DNA of 64,000 bases from Pratylenchus scribneri (taxonomy: Eukaryota; Nematoda; Chromadorea; Rhabditida; Pratylenchidae): positions 1,240,001-1,304,000 of the forward strand of contig JAQSEB010000011.1 in NCBI GenBank assembly GCA_030063045.1. The letters are read 5' to 3'. Of this stretch, positions 12,441 to 26,272 are shown piece after piece (position 1 is the first letter of the stretch; each line of letters begins with the position of its first letter). The notes under the pieces are model-generated. The model was not told the DNA's origin, did not search any database, and saw only the letters and a list, made by a program, of their open reading frames with translations. A program made the position numbers and the translations under genes.

Positions 12441-15400
12441 ATGCGGCTGTCCATTTTATGGCCGCCGCCAATTTTGATCAGTCTTTTTGCCACTTTTCTC
12501 GCCCTTTTCGCCCACTTTTCTCCAGCCTACAGTCAATACGGTGGCTATGGTCTTTCCCTATTTGATGATACGCCTTCTGATGCCCATCAACAACAGCAAA
12601 GGTCTCTGATTTCGCCCACAAATTCAGCAATTGATGGCTTCGGCCGATCCCCGATTGGCGCTCCCTCTGGTATCATCGGCAAAACGGCGAATTATCCGCA
12701 AGGTGGATTGGCCCTTTAACCGAAAGAATATTAAAGAGATAAATTAAATTCTTTCCAAAAATATTGAATAGCCTTTTTTTAAATCATTTTTAGGCCTCCT
12801 TGGATTAAGCGCATCCAACCCTTCCAAAGGCCATTTCTCTCCCACATTGCCGCCTACAAAGGATTTGTATTTTCCACCGCCCGAAATTCCTCGTGGCCCT
12901 TCACCTTTGGCCTCAATTGTGCCGGAACCATCGGGAATCAGTGCAGGAAAAAGGTGTCAAAGAATGGGAAAAGTTTAAAACTAATGGAAAAAGGAAAACA
13001 GAATTTGTCCAAAATTCTTTTAAGCTTATTTAGGAAGAATCTTGTCCATTTTTAACATTTCTCATTCAAAATTTTATAGCCGTGCCGCCGATGCAACGTC
13101 TCAGCTGGTTGCCGAACCTTCCAATCAATCTGCTGGAAGCCAGCCTAAAAACTTGACTCATCAACCGCACATTCCAATTGCAATTGCATCACCGCCCCAG
13201 CTGAAATTCACCATCCGCAACCTTGGCGCCGACCCAAATCCTCCAATTCCCGGGTTTGGTCCATTGGCCTATTCGCATCGTCCACTGCCAGCCGCCGAAA
13301 TTCTCGTCGCCAAATTTGGTGGCCCTCAAAATGGGCTTGAGGCTGGCAAAAAGCCAACAAATCCTTTGGAGTTGGAGAAACGTTCGGAAACGCCAAATGA
13401 ATACGGCGAAGAGATTTCGGCCCAACCGGCTGGAGGCCAAGCAAACGGCGGAGGAAATATTGGGCCGAATGCGGCCAGTTATGCCGGCAATGCGGCTTCC
13501 AAAGAGCAATCTAAAGCGTGCGAGACACCGACCCCCGAAATAGTAGCTCCAGCTCTGCCTTCTTCTCCAACTAATCAGGCTGAAGTTGCACCGGCTTCAC
13601 CAGTTGAACCATACGGTGGCGGTGGAGGTGCACTTCCTCAACCCGCATCTGTGCCGGCTTCTTCCCAGCCTTCGGCACCACAACCAGCTGCGCCATCCTC
13701 ACCCATTTGTAAATTTTTTATACCAGCAAATTCAGTAAAAGATGATAATTTGGACCAGTTTTTGTTTTTTAAACATAATTTTAATCCAATTTTTGCTCAA
13801 TTTTTTGCCACTTTTTCCAAATTATCTTAAACAAATTCACCCAATATTAATCTAAATTTTTATTTCTTTTCCACAGCTTCATCCGGACCAAATCCGGCGG
13901 CATCTTCCGGCCCTTCTGCTCCAATTTCTGTGCCTTCTCCAAGTCAGTTTGTTTTTCATAGGGAAGGAAACAGAAAAGTTTGATGAAGATTGTTTATAGC
14001 CTTAGAGATATTTAAATTATATATTTTTTTGATCATTTTCAACACTTTTAAAAGATCCTTCGCCATCTGTTTCCCCATCTTCCGCTGCTGTCCCTGTGCC
14101 AGCTGTTTCTTCCAGCCAGCCAGCTGCCAATGTTGAAGGTGCCTATGGCGGATCAGCAGCACCGACAAATTCCGCCGTAACATCAAGCAATTCGGCAGCC
14201 GCAGGCTATGAAGTGGCTCCATCCGCCACAATTGCCCCTGCTGCCAATGGACCGGCTGAAAATGTGCCAAGCCTCGTGGAAGCGAAGCCATCAGCCTCGT
14301 CAATTCCATCTGAAACAACACCGGCTCCATCTCCTGTTTCTGCTGCCGCTTCATCTTCTCCTTCAAGTGGCTATGAAGCAGGCGCTGCCTCCTCTTCCGC
14401 ATCCGCTTCGTCCGGATCAATTGCCCCAGCGGCCAATGGACCGGCCGAAATTGTGCCTAGCCCCGTTGAAACGCAACCACCAGCCTCCATTCCATCAGAG
14501 ACAACACCGGCGCCATCCCCTGCTGGTCCATCATCAAATTCAATTTCACCTTCGAACGGCTATGAATCTGGCAGTGCATCTTCTGCATCAGCTTCGTCCT
14601 CTGGATCTTCTGCTCCTTTAGCGCCTTCTGCTCCTCTTAGTCCTTCTGTTTCTCCATCGGGCAATGCTGGAGGCTATGAATCGGGTCCATCTTCTTCAGG
14701 GACTTCAGCCAGTCCAGCCCCTTCTCAACCTTCTACTCCTGTAGCCCCAGCCTCGAATGGTCGACATTTTTTTTTGTTAATTTCCCCCGAATATTCCAAA
14801 ATTCCAATTATAGGCCAATTGCCTTCAGCAGAAGGACCAGCAGCCCCCATTCTTTCCGTTCCTGCTCCATCTTCACCCTCTTCTCCTCACATTTCCATTC
14901 TAATTCCATCGCCGGAGGCACCTTCCCCACAGGCACAAGTCAGTCTAAGAGAATGACATCGTTTTAAAATCTAGTTAAAAAATTATATTGGATAGGTTGC
15001 ACCGGCACCAGCCATTCCTGGCCCAGATTATGGTGAAGAGATTTCTGAACAAGGGGCCAAAGGAGGCAGCTCTTCATCAGCTTCACAAACAATTCCATCG
15101 AGCACTGTAACCGAAGCTTCTTCTATTGGCCCTAGTAATGCCGTCACTTCGGCTCCTGCTGTCCCATCAAATGGAGCATCCAATAATGGAGCAGGAGGCA
15201 TAGGCTATGAAGCAAGTGGCCCATCAAATCCAACGGGCCAATCCCAGCCTTCTGGCGGAAATTCGGCAACGGAGAATTCCTCATCTTCATCATCTAGTTC
15301 ATCATCTTCTTCGTCTTCGTTCTCCACTTCTTCCTCTTCATCATCTTCCTCCAATAATGGCTATGATATTGGGGATTCTTCTCCTGCAAAGCCAGCTCAT

Positions 15401-18400
15401 CCTGCCCCTTCACCACATGAAACTGTGCCAAGCATTAGTGCCGTCTACGATGGTTCGGAGGAAAAATCGACGACAGGCAACCAAGTCCCAGTCAAGGCAA
15501 CAAGCCATGAACAGGTTTCCTTGTTTTTTTCATTTGAAATTGACTGTTTTTGAGTAAAAAATTTTTTAAGGAAAGAAACATTGAAAAAATACCATTAACA
15601 AATCAGAATCAGAAATACAATTACAAATCAGAACAACAATTACAATCGCAAATCAGAAATACAATTACAAATCAGAATTACAATTACAATTACAAATCAG
15701 AATTACAATTACAATCGCAAATAGAAATAACAATTACAATCGCAAATCAGAATTACAATTACAATCGCAGATCAGAAATACAATTACAAATCAGAATTAC
15801 AATTACAATCGCAAATCAGAATTACAATTACAATCGCAAATCAGAATTACAATCGCAAATCAGAATTATAATTACAATTACAAATCAGAATTACAATTAC
15901 AATCGTAAATCAGAATTACAATTACAATTGCAAATCAGAATTACAATCGCAAATCAGAATTATAATTACAATTACAAATCAGAATTACAATTACAATCGC
16001 AAATCAGAATTACAATTACAATTGCAAATCAGAATTACAATCGCAAATCAGAATTACAATTACAATCGCAGATCAGAAATACAATTACAAATCAGAATTA
16101 CAATTATAAATCAGAATTACAATTACAATCGCAAATCAGAATTACAATCGCAAATCAGAATTACAATTACAATCGTAAATCAGAATTACAATCGCAAATC
16201 AGAATTATAATTACAATTATAAATCAGAATTACAATTACAATCGCAAATCAGAATTACAATCGCAAATCAGAATTACAATCGCAAATCAGAATTACAATC
16301 GCAAATCAGAATTACAATCGCAAATCAGAATTACAATCGCAAATCAGAATTACAATTATAAATCAGAATTACAATTACAATCGTAAATCAGAATTACAAT
16401 CGCAAATCAGAATTACAATTACAATTACAAATCAGAATTACAATCGTAAATCAGAATTACAATTACAATCGCAAATCAGAATTACAATTACAATTGCAAA
16501 TCAGAATTACAATCGCAAATCAGAATTACAATTATAAATCAGAATTACAATTACAATCGTAAATCAGAATTACAATCGCAAATCAGAATTATAATTACAA
16601 TTACAAATCAGAATTACAATTACAATCGCAAATCAGAATTACAATTACAATCGCAAATCAGAATTACAATTACAATCGCAAATCAGAATTACAATTACAA
16701 TCGTAAATCAGAATTACAATCGCAAATCAGAATTATAATTACAATTACAAATCAGAATTACAATTACAATCGTAAATCAGAATTATAATTACAATTATAA
16801 ATCAGAATTACAATTACAATCGCAAATCAGAATTACAATCGCAAATCAGAATTACAATCGCAAATCAGAATTACAATCGCAAATCAGAATTACAATCGCA
16901 AATCAGAATTACAATCGCAAATCAGAATTACAATTATAAATCAGAATTACAATTACAATCGTAAATCAGAATTACAATCGCAAATCAGAATTACAATTAC
17001 AATTACAATTACAAATCAGAATTACAATCGTAAATCAGAATTACAATTACAATCGCAAATCAGAATTACAATTACAATTGCAAATCAGAATTACAATCGC
17101 AAATCAGAATTACAATTATAAATCAGAATTACAATTACAATCGTAAATCAGAATTACAATCGCAAATCAGAATTATAATTACAATTACAAATCAGAATTA
17201 CAATTACAATCGCAAATCAGAATTACAATTACAATCGCAAATCAGAATTACAATTACAATCGCAAATCAGAATTACAATTACAATCGTAAATCAGAATTA
17301 CAATCGCAAATCAGAATTATAATTACAATTACAAATCAGAATTACAATTACAATCGTAAATCAGAATTACAATTACAATCGCAAATCAGAATTACAATCG
17401 CAAATCAGAATTACAATCGCAAATCAGAATTACAATTATAAATCAGAATTACAATTACAATCGTAAATCAGAATTACAATTACAATTGCAAATCAGAATT
17501 ACAATCGCAAATCAGAATTACAATTATAAATCAGAATTACAATTACAATCGTAAATCAGAATTACAATCGCAAATCAGAATTATAATTACAATTACAAAT
17601 CAGAATTACAATTACAATCGCAAATCAGAATTACAATTACAATCGCAAATCAGAATTACAATTACAATCGCAAATCAGAATTACAATTACAATCGCAAAT
17701 CAGAATTACAATCGCAAATCAGAATTACAATCGCAAATCAGAATTACAATTATAAATCAGAATTACAATTACAATCGTAAATCAGAATTACAATCGCAAA
17801 TCAGAATTATAATTACAATTACAAATCAGAATTACAATTACAATCGCAAATCAGAATTACAATTACAATCGCAAATCAGAATTACAATTACAATCGTAAA
17901 TCAGAATTACAATTACAATTGCAAATCAGAATTACAATCGCAAATCAGAATTACAATTACAATCGCAAATCAGAATTACAATTACAATCGTAAATCAGAA
18001 TTACAATCGCAAATCAGAATTATAATTACAATTACAAATCAGAATTACAATTACAATCGTAAATCAGAATTACAATCGCAAATCAGAATTATAATTACAA
18101 TTACAAATCAGAATTACAATTACAATCGCAAATCAGAATTACAATTACAATCGCAAATCAGAATTACAATTACAATCGCAAATCAGAATTACAATTACAA
18201 TCGTAAATCAGAATTACAATCGCAAATCAGAATTATAATTACAATTACAAATCAGAATTACAATTACAATCGTAAATCAGAATTACAATTACAATCGCAA
18301 ATCAGAATTACAATCGTAAATCAGAATTACAATCGCAAATCAGAATTATAATTACAATTACAAATCAGAATTACAATTACAATCGTAAATCAGAATTACA

Positions 18401-21400
18401 ATTACAATTGCAAATCAGAATTACAATCGCAAATCAGAATTACAATTATAAATCAGAATTACAATTACAATCGTAAATCAGAATTACAATCGCAAATCAG
18501 AATTATAATTACAATTACAAATCAGAATTACAATTACAATCGTAAATCAGAATTACAATCGCAAATCAGAATTATAATTACAATTACAAATCAGAATTAC
18601 AATTACAATCGTAAATCAGAATTACAATTACAATCGCAAATCAGAATTACAATCGCAAATCAGAATTACAATCGCAAATCAGAATTACAATCGCAAATCA
18701 GAATTACAATTATAAATCAGAATTACAATTACAATCGTAAATCAGAATTACAATCGCAAATCAGAATTACAATCGCAAATCAGAATTACAATTATAAATC
18801 AGAATTACAATTACAATCGTAAATCAGAATTACAATCGCAAATCAGAATTACAATCGCAAATCAGAATTACAATCGCAAATCAGAATTACAATCGCAAAT
18901 CAGAATTACAATCGCAAATCAGAATTACAATCGCAAATCAGAATTACAATCGCAAATCAGAATTACAATTATAAATCAGAATTACAATTACAATCGTAAA
19001 TCAGAATTACAATCGCAAATCAGAATTATAATTACAATTACAAATCAGAATTACAATTACAATCGCAAATCAGAATTACAATTACAATCGCAAATCAGAA
19101 TTACAATTACAATCGCAAATCAGAATTACAATTACAATCGTAAATCAGAATTACAATCGCAAATCAGAATTATAATTACAATTACAAATCAGAATTACAA
19201 TTACAATCGTAAATCAGAATTACAATTACAATCGCAAATCAGAATTACAATTACAATCGCAAATCAGAATTACAATTACAATCGCAGATCAGAAATACAA
19301 TTACAAATCAGAATTACAATTACAATCGCAAATCAGAATTACAATTACAATCGCAAATCAGAATTACAATTACAATCGCAAATCAGAATTACAATCGCAA
19401 ATCAGAATTACAATTACAATCGTAAATCAGAATTACAATCGCAAATCAGAATTACAATTACAATCGCAAATCAGAATTACAATTATAAATCAGAATTACA
19501 ATTACAATCGTAAATCAGAATTACAATCGCAAATCAGAATTACAATTACAATCGTAAATCAGAATTACAATCGCAAATCAGAATTACAATTACAATCGCA
19601 AATCAGAATTACAATTACAATTATAAATCAGAATTACAATTACAATCGTAAATCAGAATTACAATCGCAAATCAGAATTACAATTACAATCGCAAATCAG
19701 AATTACAATTACAATCGCAAATAAGAATTACAATTACAAATCAGAATTACAATTATAAATCAGAATTACAATTACAATCGCAAATCAGAATTACAATCGC
19801 AAATCAGAATTACAATCGCAAATCAGAATTACAATTACAAATCAGAATTACAATTACAATTATAAATCAGAATTACAATTACAATCGCAAATCAGAATTA
19901 CAATCGCAAATCAGAATTACAATTACAAATCAGAATTACAATTACAATCGTAAATCAGAATTACAATCGCAAATCAGAATTACAATTACAATCGCAAATC
20001 AGAATTACAATTACAATTATAAATCAGAATTACAATTACAATCGTAAATCAGAATTACAATCGCAAATCAGAATTACAATTACAATCGCAAATCAGAATT
20101 ACAATTACAAATCAGAATTACAATTACAATTATAAATCAGAATTACAATTACAATCGCAAATCAGAATTACAATCGCAAATCAGAATTACAATTACAAAT
20201 CAGAATTACAATTACAATCACAAATCAGAATACAAATCAGAATTTTAATTAAAATTAGAAAACAGTCGAATAAATTTCATATTTGTAAATCATTCCATTT
20301 TCTTTGAATTTAATCTTAAAAATACAATTATTATTACAATTTGAGTTTAATTACAGGAGATTGAATACGGTGAAGAGACCGAGGGCCCATCGCACAGTAG
20401 CCCATCGTCGGCCACATCAATTTCGGTGTCAACGCCTTCAGCTACTCCAACTACTCCAAAAGAGGCAAACTACGATGGAACTAGGGAATTTGAAGGCGTT
20501 ACAGACAGTGGTGGATATGGTGAGGAAAAGCCGATTCAGCCAGTCGCAACACCAGCAAATGTGCATGAAAACAGTGTGAAGGTGGCTTTTTGCAACGGAT
20601 TCGGATTCTTAGACCCAGCAATTTTTTTCCTTTTTTATCAAATAGAATCTTATTAGTTATTAGTTATTACCTATCCTTTGAAATAATCCACGATTTCTAT
20701 TCCCAGACTGACTATTCTGCGGAAACCAACGAACCGAAGCCTGCGGTCCCATCACCCCCACCTCCACCCCCACCTCCACCGCCACCCCCACCTCCTCCAG
20801 GTTAAAAAGACAATTGCGAATTTTGATGACTCAAATGTTGAATTTATAGTTGCGACTACTCGTGCTCCACCACCGCCTCCTCCAATTGTTCGCCCAGTGG
20901 CACAAACACCACGGCCAAAACCGCCTCCACCAAAGCCAAAACCACAACAGCCCAGGCCAAAGCCTAGTACAATTCAGGTGAAAAATGGAAAATCATAAAT
21001 TCATCCAAATTAAATTGCCTTGAATTTGTCACAGGTTGCGCCCGCCCCATTACGTCCAGCACCTCGGCCAGCTCCACCGAGACCACCACCACCACCTAGG
21101 CCAATTCCTCAATCACCGCCACCTGTCCCATCTCCAGCCCCTCCACCCCCTCCCCAACAATTTTTGCCACCTCCTAGCCAAAACATTCCCCAACAACCCC
21201 AATACCAACCTGCCCAACAACAACAACAATATCCTCAACAATCTAGCGGTGGAGGTTATGGCTATCAGCAACAACAACAACAGGGATATGCCCAACAGCA
21301 GCAGCAAAGTGGAGGGGATGGATGCTGTTCGGCTGGCGGTCAACAACAAAGGCAACAATGTTGTGCAAATAATGGTGGAAATGGGAATTGTTGCGGTGGT

Positions 21401-22030
21401 GGAAGTGAGTTTCATTTGGGATATAATTATTGGGGACAAAACCCTTTTACAATTTTTAAATAACCAAATTGCTTTCCTCCCAGATTCCTATGGAGGTGGA
21501 GGATGTTCCAGTGGAGGATGCAACAATAATAATGGTTATGGAGGAGGCGGCTATGGGGGAGGAGGAGGAGGGGGCAATGGAATTTGTTGCCAACAAAACA
21601 ATAATGGTGGATGCTGCGGGGGCAATTGGTTTGGATCAAATGGAGGCCTATGTTTCCCAGTTAATTACAATTCATGCCAATCACAACAATGCTGTAAGCA
21701 AAATCATTGGCGAAAATAAAAATGTTCCCTTTTTTTACAGATCCATGTCAAAGTCAACAACAAGAACAAGTCTACCATCTCCAATGTTCACAGGGATGTT
21801 ACCCCTGTTCATCATCTGGCCAAGGATGTGGCCAACAATGTGGCAGTGGTGGCAATTATTGCCCTTCATCTTGCCAATCCTCATGCTGTTGTCCCTCTTC
21901 CCGTGCGGGATATTGTGGAAAAACCAGAAGGGCCAGAGAGTCAGAAAATTTAATTAATTCATTTTTTTTTAAAATTTTTTTCAAGACTTATGCAGCAATT
22001 GGGCCTCTGTTTGAACCGAAGGTTGCATAA
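12441..22030 (+). CDS. Very large secreted Pro/Ala/Ser-, Gln/Gly/Cys-rich matrix-like protein
   Basis: Thirteen exons fit in phase: 12441-12702, 12794-12953, 13080-13708, 13877-13942, 14055-14759, 14814-14938, 14996-15514, 20357-20581, 20707-20800, 20850-20977, 21035-21404, 21484-21693 and 21741-22030; total 1260 residues. A signal peptide is clear (MRLSILWPPPILISLFATF). Next comes a long Ala/Pro/Ser/Thr region with recurring GYE/GYD and E/D-YGEE motifs and a duplicated IPSETTPAPSP block. Then a poly-proline run of about 17 residues, a Pro/Gln region, and a Gly- and Cys-rich end with many CC pairs. Nothing matches a domain I know. The composition suggests a secreted structural protein (cuticle, eggshell or lining). 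The last 30 residues read through a T-rich stretch, so the true end is uncertain. Intron 7 is 4.8 kb of minisatellite. Confidence 0.8.
15598..20245. repeat. Intronic A-rich minisatellite, array 2
   Basis: About 4.65 kb of the same family as 3181-5020, inside intron 7 (15515-20356) of the large secreted protein. Units are mostly 19 and 25 bases, with added variants TCGTAAAT, TTATAAAT and TTGCAAAT. Blocks of units recur as higher-order repeats; for example a run of six consecutive AATTACAATCGCAAATCAG units near 16240-16350 recurs near 16820-16930. Confidence 0.97.
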
Positions 22031-22712
22031 CAAACATCGAAGATGAAATGAATTTAGGATCGTTTAAATGTAATTCAAATATAAATTATTGTTTTCCTAA
22101 TAATCTTCTCAATCCTTCCATCTTTTTGTAAACTTCTTTAATCTATCGTTAACAAGATTTTCTTTAAAAACAAAGTCAAAATTTTTTAAAAACCAACAAA
22201 TGGATCCAAAGAAATTTCGAATTTTTTTCAGTTCTACCTTCATAATTTTGACCTTGTTTTTTTCATTCCAAATTAAAATCGCTAGAAGCAATTCAGTAAC
22301 AGTAATCCCTTTCCTGTTCTTCCCTCCTCAAATATGGCCATAATTTCTTAATAAAAATTTTTATTTATACAATTTGTATGCAATTTTATCTTATGTTAAA
22401 TTAATTGCAATTTTTACATTTATTTATTCTGGTGAAAATAAAAGCAAAAGTCATTTAATGTTTATAATAAAGATTTAATAATGTTTCTGATTTGTTCATT
22501 TCGGTGGTTTTTCATCGTCGGCTCTTTCGTTGCTTCTTTTTCGCATCCGCCAACAACAAATCGTCCATTCGGACTAATTTGCTTACACTGGAATGTTGGG
22601 TGCTCAACGATGATGGAGGCAACATTTGGCTGGGATTAAGCAATGAAGATTGTTGTGATTGGGAGGAGGAGGAGGCTGAACATGTTTAAAATAAAATTGA
22701 TCCCAAATAAAA
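22031..22712. other. Spacer between convergent genes
   Basis: AT-rich 3' flanks of two convergent genes. I see no gene. Confidence 0.5.
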
Positions 22713-25094
22713 TTAACCACTGGGCAATCCTCCCAACAAATTGTTGTTGCCTGTGGCAAGTCCGGCCGCAAACAATTGTTGCTGATCGCCGATACTTCCC
22801 AATTGTTGGCCAACATCGTCCTCATTGAACATCAACTTGAATAGCCAAAAAATATTTGGTAAATTAAGACAAAATCACCTTTGCGGTTCCCCCATTCCGT
22901 GGTTCCTTTTCCTTTCGTTCAGTGGTTGTTGCGCCCAATGAGGCGGCCGAAGACCGTAATAATGGATAATACGGGGAATAGGGGAACATCAAGGAGGAAG
23001 TGCCGCCGCCAAGAAGTTGGGCTACAAAAATGGAATGGAAATGTTACCTTAGGCATGATATTTAAGCATCACGGCAAAACAGGGTTTTTAAACGAAGGTA
23101 TTTGTTCAATGAATAGTATTTTCTATTTTTAGATGCAAAATGGGTTGAAATTCTTTCTGATTCAATCAAAAATACTACGCATAGAGAATTCAGCTAATAA
23201 AAAAGGTGCAAATAAATAAGGGAAAACACACTTCTTAAAATCTCACAACAAAAAGCATACAAAAAATGGCACTAATTTGGTGCTTGGACTCACCCGAATT
23301 TGACAATGGATCCATTCCTGTGAGATCGTTGGAAAATTGTGGCGAGAATGGTTCATCACGAAATGGGCCAGAAAATGAATTTACAATGCCGCTGCCTCCT
23401 CCCAATCCGCCCAGCCCGAGGCCATTGCCAACAATGCCACCGACCGCTTGGCTCAAAGGCAATTGGCCTCCCCCGCCGCCGCCGCCACCATTGCAAACAC
23501 CGCAACTGGCACGGCAATAATTGAGCATAAATTCGGGAATGGTTTGGCAAAAGCCATATTGTGCCCAATTTGGGCAGCCAAAAATGTGCGAATCACGGCA
23601 AAAGAATGGTGGGCCAAAGCTACCTTGGTCTTTTTTGAGAGGGGGAAATATGCAAGCAATATTGCTGGTGAGGGTTTTGAAATTTTTTTTTAGTATTTTT
23701 GATTAATTTTATTTAAATTCATCGCATTAATTTGCACCTTAACAAACTTAGTTAGTCCTAAAATTAAATTCGCAGCATCAAAAAGTTGATTCCCTCACCA
23801 GCAACAAAGCCATTTGGGCCAAAGGCATCAAATTGGATTGTGGTGGCGCCAATTGGCGCAGATTCTAAGCCATTTTGGCCAACAAATGGCATAGAAGAAG
23901 AAGGGGAAAACGGTGCAGATTGTGGTGGAAAGCCAAATTGACCACTCTGACCACCATCAATACCCCTATAGAATGGGTCAATCATGCCGCCATTTACACC
24001 GCCGCCGCCGCCGTACAAATCACCGGCACAGCCAAGTCCACATGAAAGTGGGCAAAGTGCTCGAGTGGAAGTTGAGGAGGCACATTGGCCGGAGCTGGCC
24101 ATCAATGCACAATCCGTGGAACGATCACGGCAATTTCCGTAACCAGCAACGCTGAAAGAGGGTGAATTGGATTCAAATTAATGAAGAAAATAGTTCAATT
24201 TTGATATTTTCCTACCCTAAATAGCCTTGACCGGCACCGCCATAAAGCATTGAAGGATAAGCGACGCCCGGTTGCCAATAAGTATTAATTCCATATGGAG
24301 GTCCCTGAAAGTAATAATTAATAAAAAGCCGTTGGAAATAATTCAATTTAGTTAATTTTCTTGAAGCTATAAAATTTACAAATATTCATTCCATTATCAT
24401 TTCCCAAAGTATTAATTCTGTCTTTTTTCCAAAATTCCGTCCGTTTTAAGGAGAGATTTAATTCGGCCTGTGTTGAGAGTTCTATTACTTTACGGTTGTA
24501 AGCAATTTTTATAAGACTAATTTGGCACTTTAATTTTACATCCAATTCCCTTTTTAGGTACTCTTTATTATCTGAGTGCAGATTTTGAACTCCCCCAAGG
24601 AATACTCCATTAAAGTGGCTCTGCTCTACTCTAGCCAACTCTAAAGGCCTTAAAGTGATATTGTAAGGATCCTAGAATAATTGATGATCCAACACTAGTG
24701 AGCTAATTTAGGGAAACCATGGCGTGTCGTGTAATGCACCCAAATAATAAAGAAGTACCCTTCCAAATTTCTCACCTCATATCCGCTAATTCCATAGCCC
24801 CCAAAAGGGGTCACATAATTGTAGCTGGGTTTGCCGTAGAATGGAAATTGTTGGCCGCCCATCACTGTTGGAAAGGGACAAACTGGACACGAAAATATGT
24901 GGGCATTTTGTGCCACCCCTGACAAACTTACAATACGGATTCATCATTGTGTACCGGCCAAGGGCATACGGTGAAATTGAGGAAGAGGAGGAATAGGGCG
25001 AATATGGTGGCAAACTTAGGCCTCCTCCAAATGGTTGACCGGACAGTGGGAAAGGCAAAAATGAGGCGAAAGCAAGGAGCAAAAAGGACAACAT
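22713..25094 (-). CDS. Secreted protein with two ShKT domains
   Basis: Seven exons (25094-24932, 24864-24776, 24304-24216, 24151-23799, 23629-23294, 23021-22879, 22835-22713) give 431 residues in phase. The signal peptide is MLSFLLLAFASFLPFPLSG. A Tyr/Gly/Pro-rich stretch follows. The first ShKT-like domain starts CRDRSTDCALMASSGQC and closes CPLSCGLGC. The second is more typical: CRDSHIFGCPNWAQYGFC, then YCRASCGVC. A Gly-rich linker and a low-complexity tail complete it. ShKT domains are six-cysteine modules, very common in secreted nematode proteins, often as accessory domains. No enzyme domain is present. The acceptor of exon 5 could lie at 23629 or six bases further on; both keep frame. 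Confidence 0.8.
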
Positions 25095-25315
25095 TGGCAG
25101 AGGAATTGACGCTTAAAAAATTGGACATTTATAAAGGAAATGATATGGCTTCTTCAAAGCGGAGTCGAGTTATGGCCATAAAATGCCTTTTTTTCGACAA
25201 ACGGAAATTAATTGGTATTAAATTTATTTTTTGAATGAATCCTTTCCTATCTTTTAATTTGATTATTTCCTCTGGCATTTTTGTAAAACATACCAAATGG
25301 CAATAAAGGGTGGAG
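25095..25315. other. Upstream region of the ShKT gene
   Basis: Short AT-rich stretch between the ShKT start codon and the foldback-like element. No gene seen; it should contain the ShKT promoter. Confidence 0.4.
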
Positions 25316-26272
25316 GGTCCATTCCTCTAAATGGGTCCATTCCTCTAAATCCATTTGAGTGACAAGGTCCATTCCTCTAAATGGGTCCATTCCTCTAAAT
25401 GGGTCCATTCCTCTAAACGGGTCCATTCCTCTAAATGGGTCCATTCCTCTAAATGGGTCCATTCCTCTAAATGGGTCCATTCCTCTAAATGGGTCCATTC
25501 CTCTAAATGGGTCCATTCCTCTAAATTATTTGATGAAAGGGAAAATTATTTTGATGGAAGGGAATTGGGATATCGAAAAGAGAATCACCAGATTCTTGGT
25601 CAATTATAATAAAAGGAATAAAATTTAGATATAGATGGATTAAAGTGGATATAGGGGGATTAAGTCGGATTAAGCCAAGGAATGGATGGAAAATGGCCCG
25701 GAGAGGTAGGGGACGTTGACCTAAAACCATTAGAGTACGCGGGATTAAGCCGGCTATAGAGGGAATAAGGTCGATATAGGGAGTTGAAGGGGGATTAAGC
25801 TTAATTAGGGCTTAGGGCTTAGGGTTAGGGTTTAGGGCTCGGAGCATAGGAATCTCGCGAAGCCGGAAGCAAAACAGCCAAACTTGGACTCGCACTGATC
25901 TATTTCGGAGCTTAATCCCCTCTATCCACCTTAATCCCCATATATCCGGCTATATCCCGCATCTTTCGAAGAGGAAGAAAATATTAATAGGTATATAAAC
26001 AATAAGATATTTTAATATTTATTTTATTTTTTATATAAAGCAAAAAATTTATCTTTATTGTATTTTTGGTTGCAATAATTAACTTTAATTTGCAAATATA
26101 ATCTTTTATCGTATTCTGATTCTGAATTCTTTTTTCCTTCCTTGACAGCTGTCAATCATTTTTAGAGGAAAGTTCCCATATAATTTAGAGGAATGGACCC
26201 ATTTAGAGGAATGGACCCATTTAGAGGAATGGACCCGTTTAGAGGAATGGACCCGTTTAGAGGAATGGACCA
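25316..26272. mobile_element. Foldback-like element FB1
   Basis: The left end is a tandem array of the 18-base unit GGGTCCATTCCTCTAAAT (25316-25527, interrupted near 25350). The right end is about five units of the same sequence in inverse orientation (26180-26271). The interior (about 25630-25960) has ATATAGGGGGATTAAG-type repeats in the left half and the complement CTTAATCCCC in the right half. Between them lies a telomere-like run of TTAGGGC/TTAGGGT (25805-25845). No transposase is visible. The inverted terminal arrays and palindromic core resemble foldback (FB) elements. Confidence 0.7.

Noticed and set aside
15550..16386. 278-residue open frame of Asn/Gln/Tyr/Ile repeats
   Set aside because: It is minisatellite inside an intron; the frame is open because the unit has no stop, and neighbouring exons splice around it in phase.
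25247..25516. Repeated MDPFRG open frame, and plus-strand frames in the same place
   Set aside because: An 18-base tandem array gives open frames on both strands; it is the end of a foldback-like element.
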